This document shows, one piece after another, positions 5,924 through 5,935 of a DNA stretch of 5,935 bases. The stretch covers positions 1 through 5,935 of the forward strand of contig JUNU01000337.1 of assembly GCA_001067655.1 (NCBI GenBank), read 5' to 3'. The stretch's first letter is position 1, and each line of letters opens with the position of its first letter. Origin of the DNA: Neisseria lactamica (GTDB taxonomy: Bacteria; Pseudomonadota; Gammaproteobacteria; Burkholderiales; Neisseriaceae). The notes under the pieces are model-generated. The model was not told where the DNA came from. It saw only the letters and a list, made by a program, of their open reading frames with translations, and searched no databases. The position numbers and the translations under genes are program-made.

Positions 5924-5935
5924 AAGGTCAGTATG
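5924..5935 (+). CDS. Probable start of the next gene, cut by the window end
   Basis: AAGG at 5924-5927, within AAAAAGG, is followed by five bases and an ATG that occupies the last three bases of the window (5933-5935). Spacing and strength are those of a real start. Only the first codon is visible, so the product cannot be named. No terminator is seen between the DUF2130 stop and this point, so the two may be co-transcribed across a gap of about 180 bases. Confidence 0.4.

Overview
The window looks like chromosomal DNA of a Neisseria species, probably a commensal. The main clue is the 12-mer AGGTCGTCTGAA, the 'mucosa-type' dialect of the neisserial DNA uptake sequence (DUS). It occurs four times perfectly and once with one mismatch. 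The pathogens use AT-GCCGTCTGAA instead. The left edge also carries the last 51 bp of what I recognise as a Correia repeat enclosed element (CREE/NEMIS), a Neisseria-specific miniature element. The species cannot be fixed from this alone.

Layout, left to right. Bases 1-51: right end of a CREE. Bases 67-111: a strong stem-loop made of two inverted DUS copies, the terminator of the gene to its right. Bases 139-2361, minus strand: a TonB-dependent outer-membrane receptor of the siderophore-receptor type. Bases 2362-2611: an AT-rich divergent intergenic region with a candidate Fur-controlled promoter for the receptor, a 12-bp palindrome, and a lone half-copy of the DUS terminator. Bases 2612-4381, plus strand: a fused membrane/ATPase ABC transporter of the SbmA/BacA-like (ABC_membrane_2, YddA/Rv1819c-like) type. 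Bases 4440-5750, plus strand: a DUF2130 protein with an N-terminal zinc knuckle, a long coiled coil and a C-terminal domain whose residues fit a PD-(D/E)XK nuclease core. Bases 5751-5932: a gap holding only short doubtful ORFs and one perfect DnaA-box 9-mer. The last three bases are a well-placed ATG that probably starts the next gene.

How the genes may work together: the receptor and the ABC transporter are divergently transcribed from one intergenic region. They could form the outer- and inner-membrane steps of one uptake route, for example for a siderophore or another large iron- or metal-binding molecule. This is inferred from family and position; no substrate can be read from the sequence. 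The DUF2130 gene has its own ribosome binding site and a candidate extended -10 promoter and need not share that job. None of the three genes shows a frameshift or truncation.
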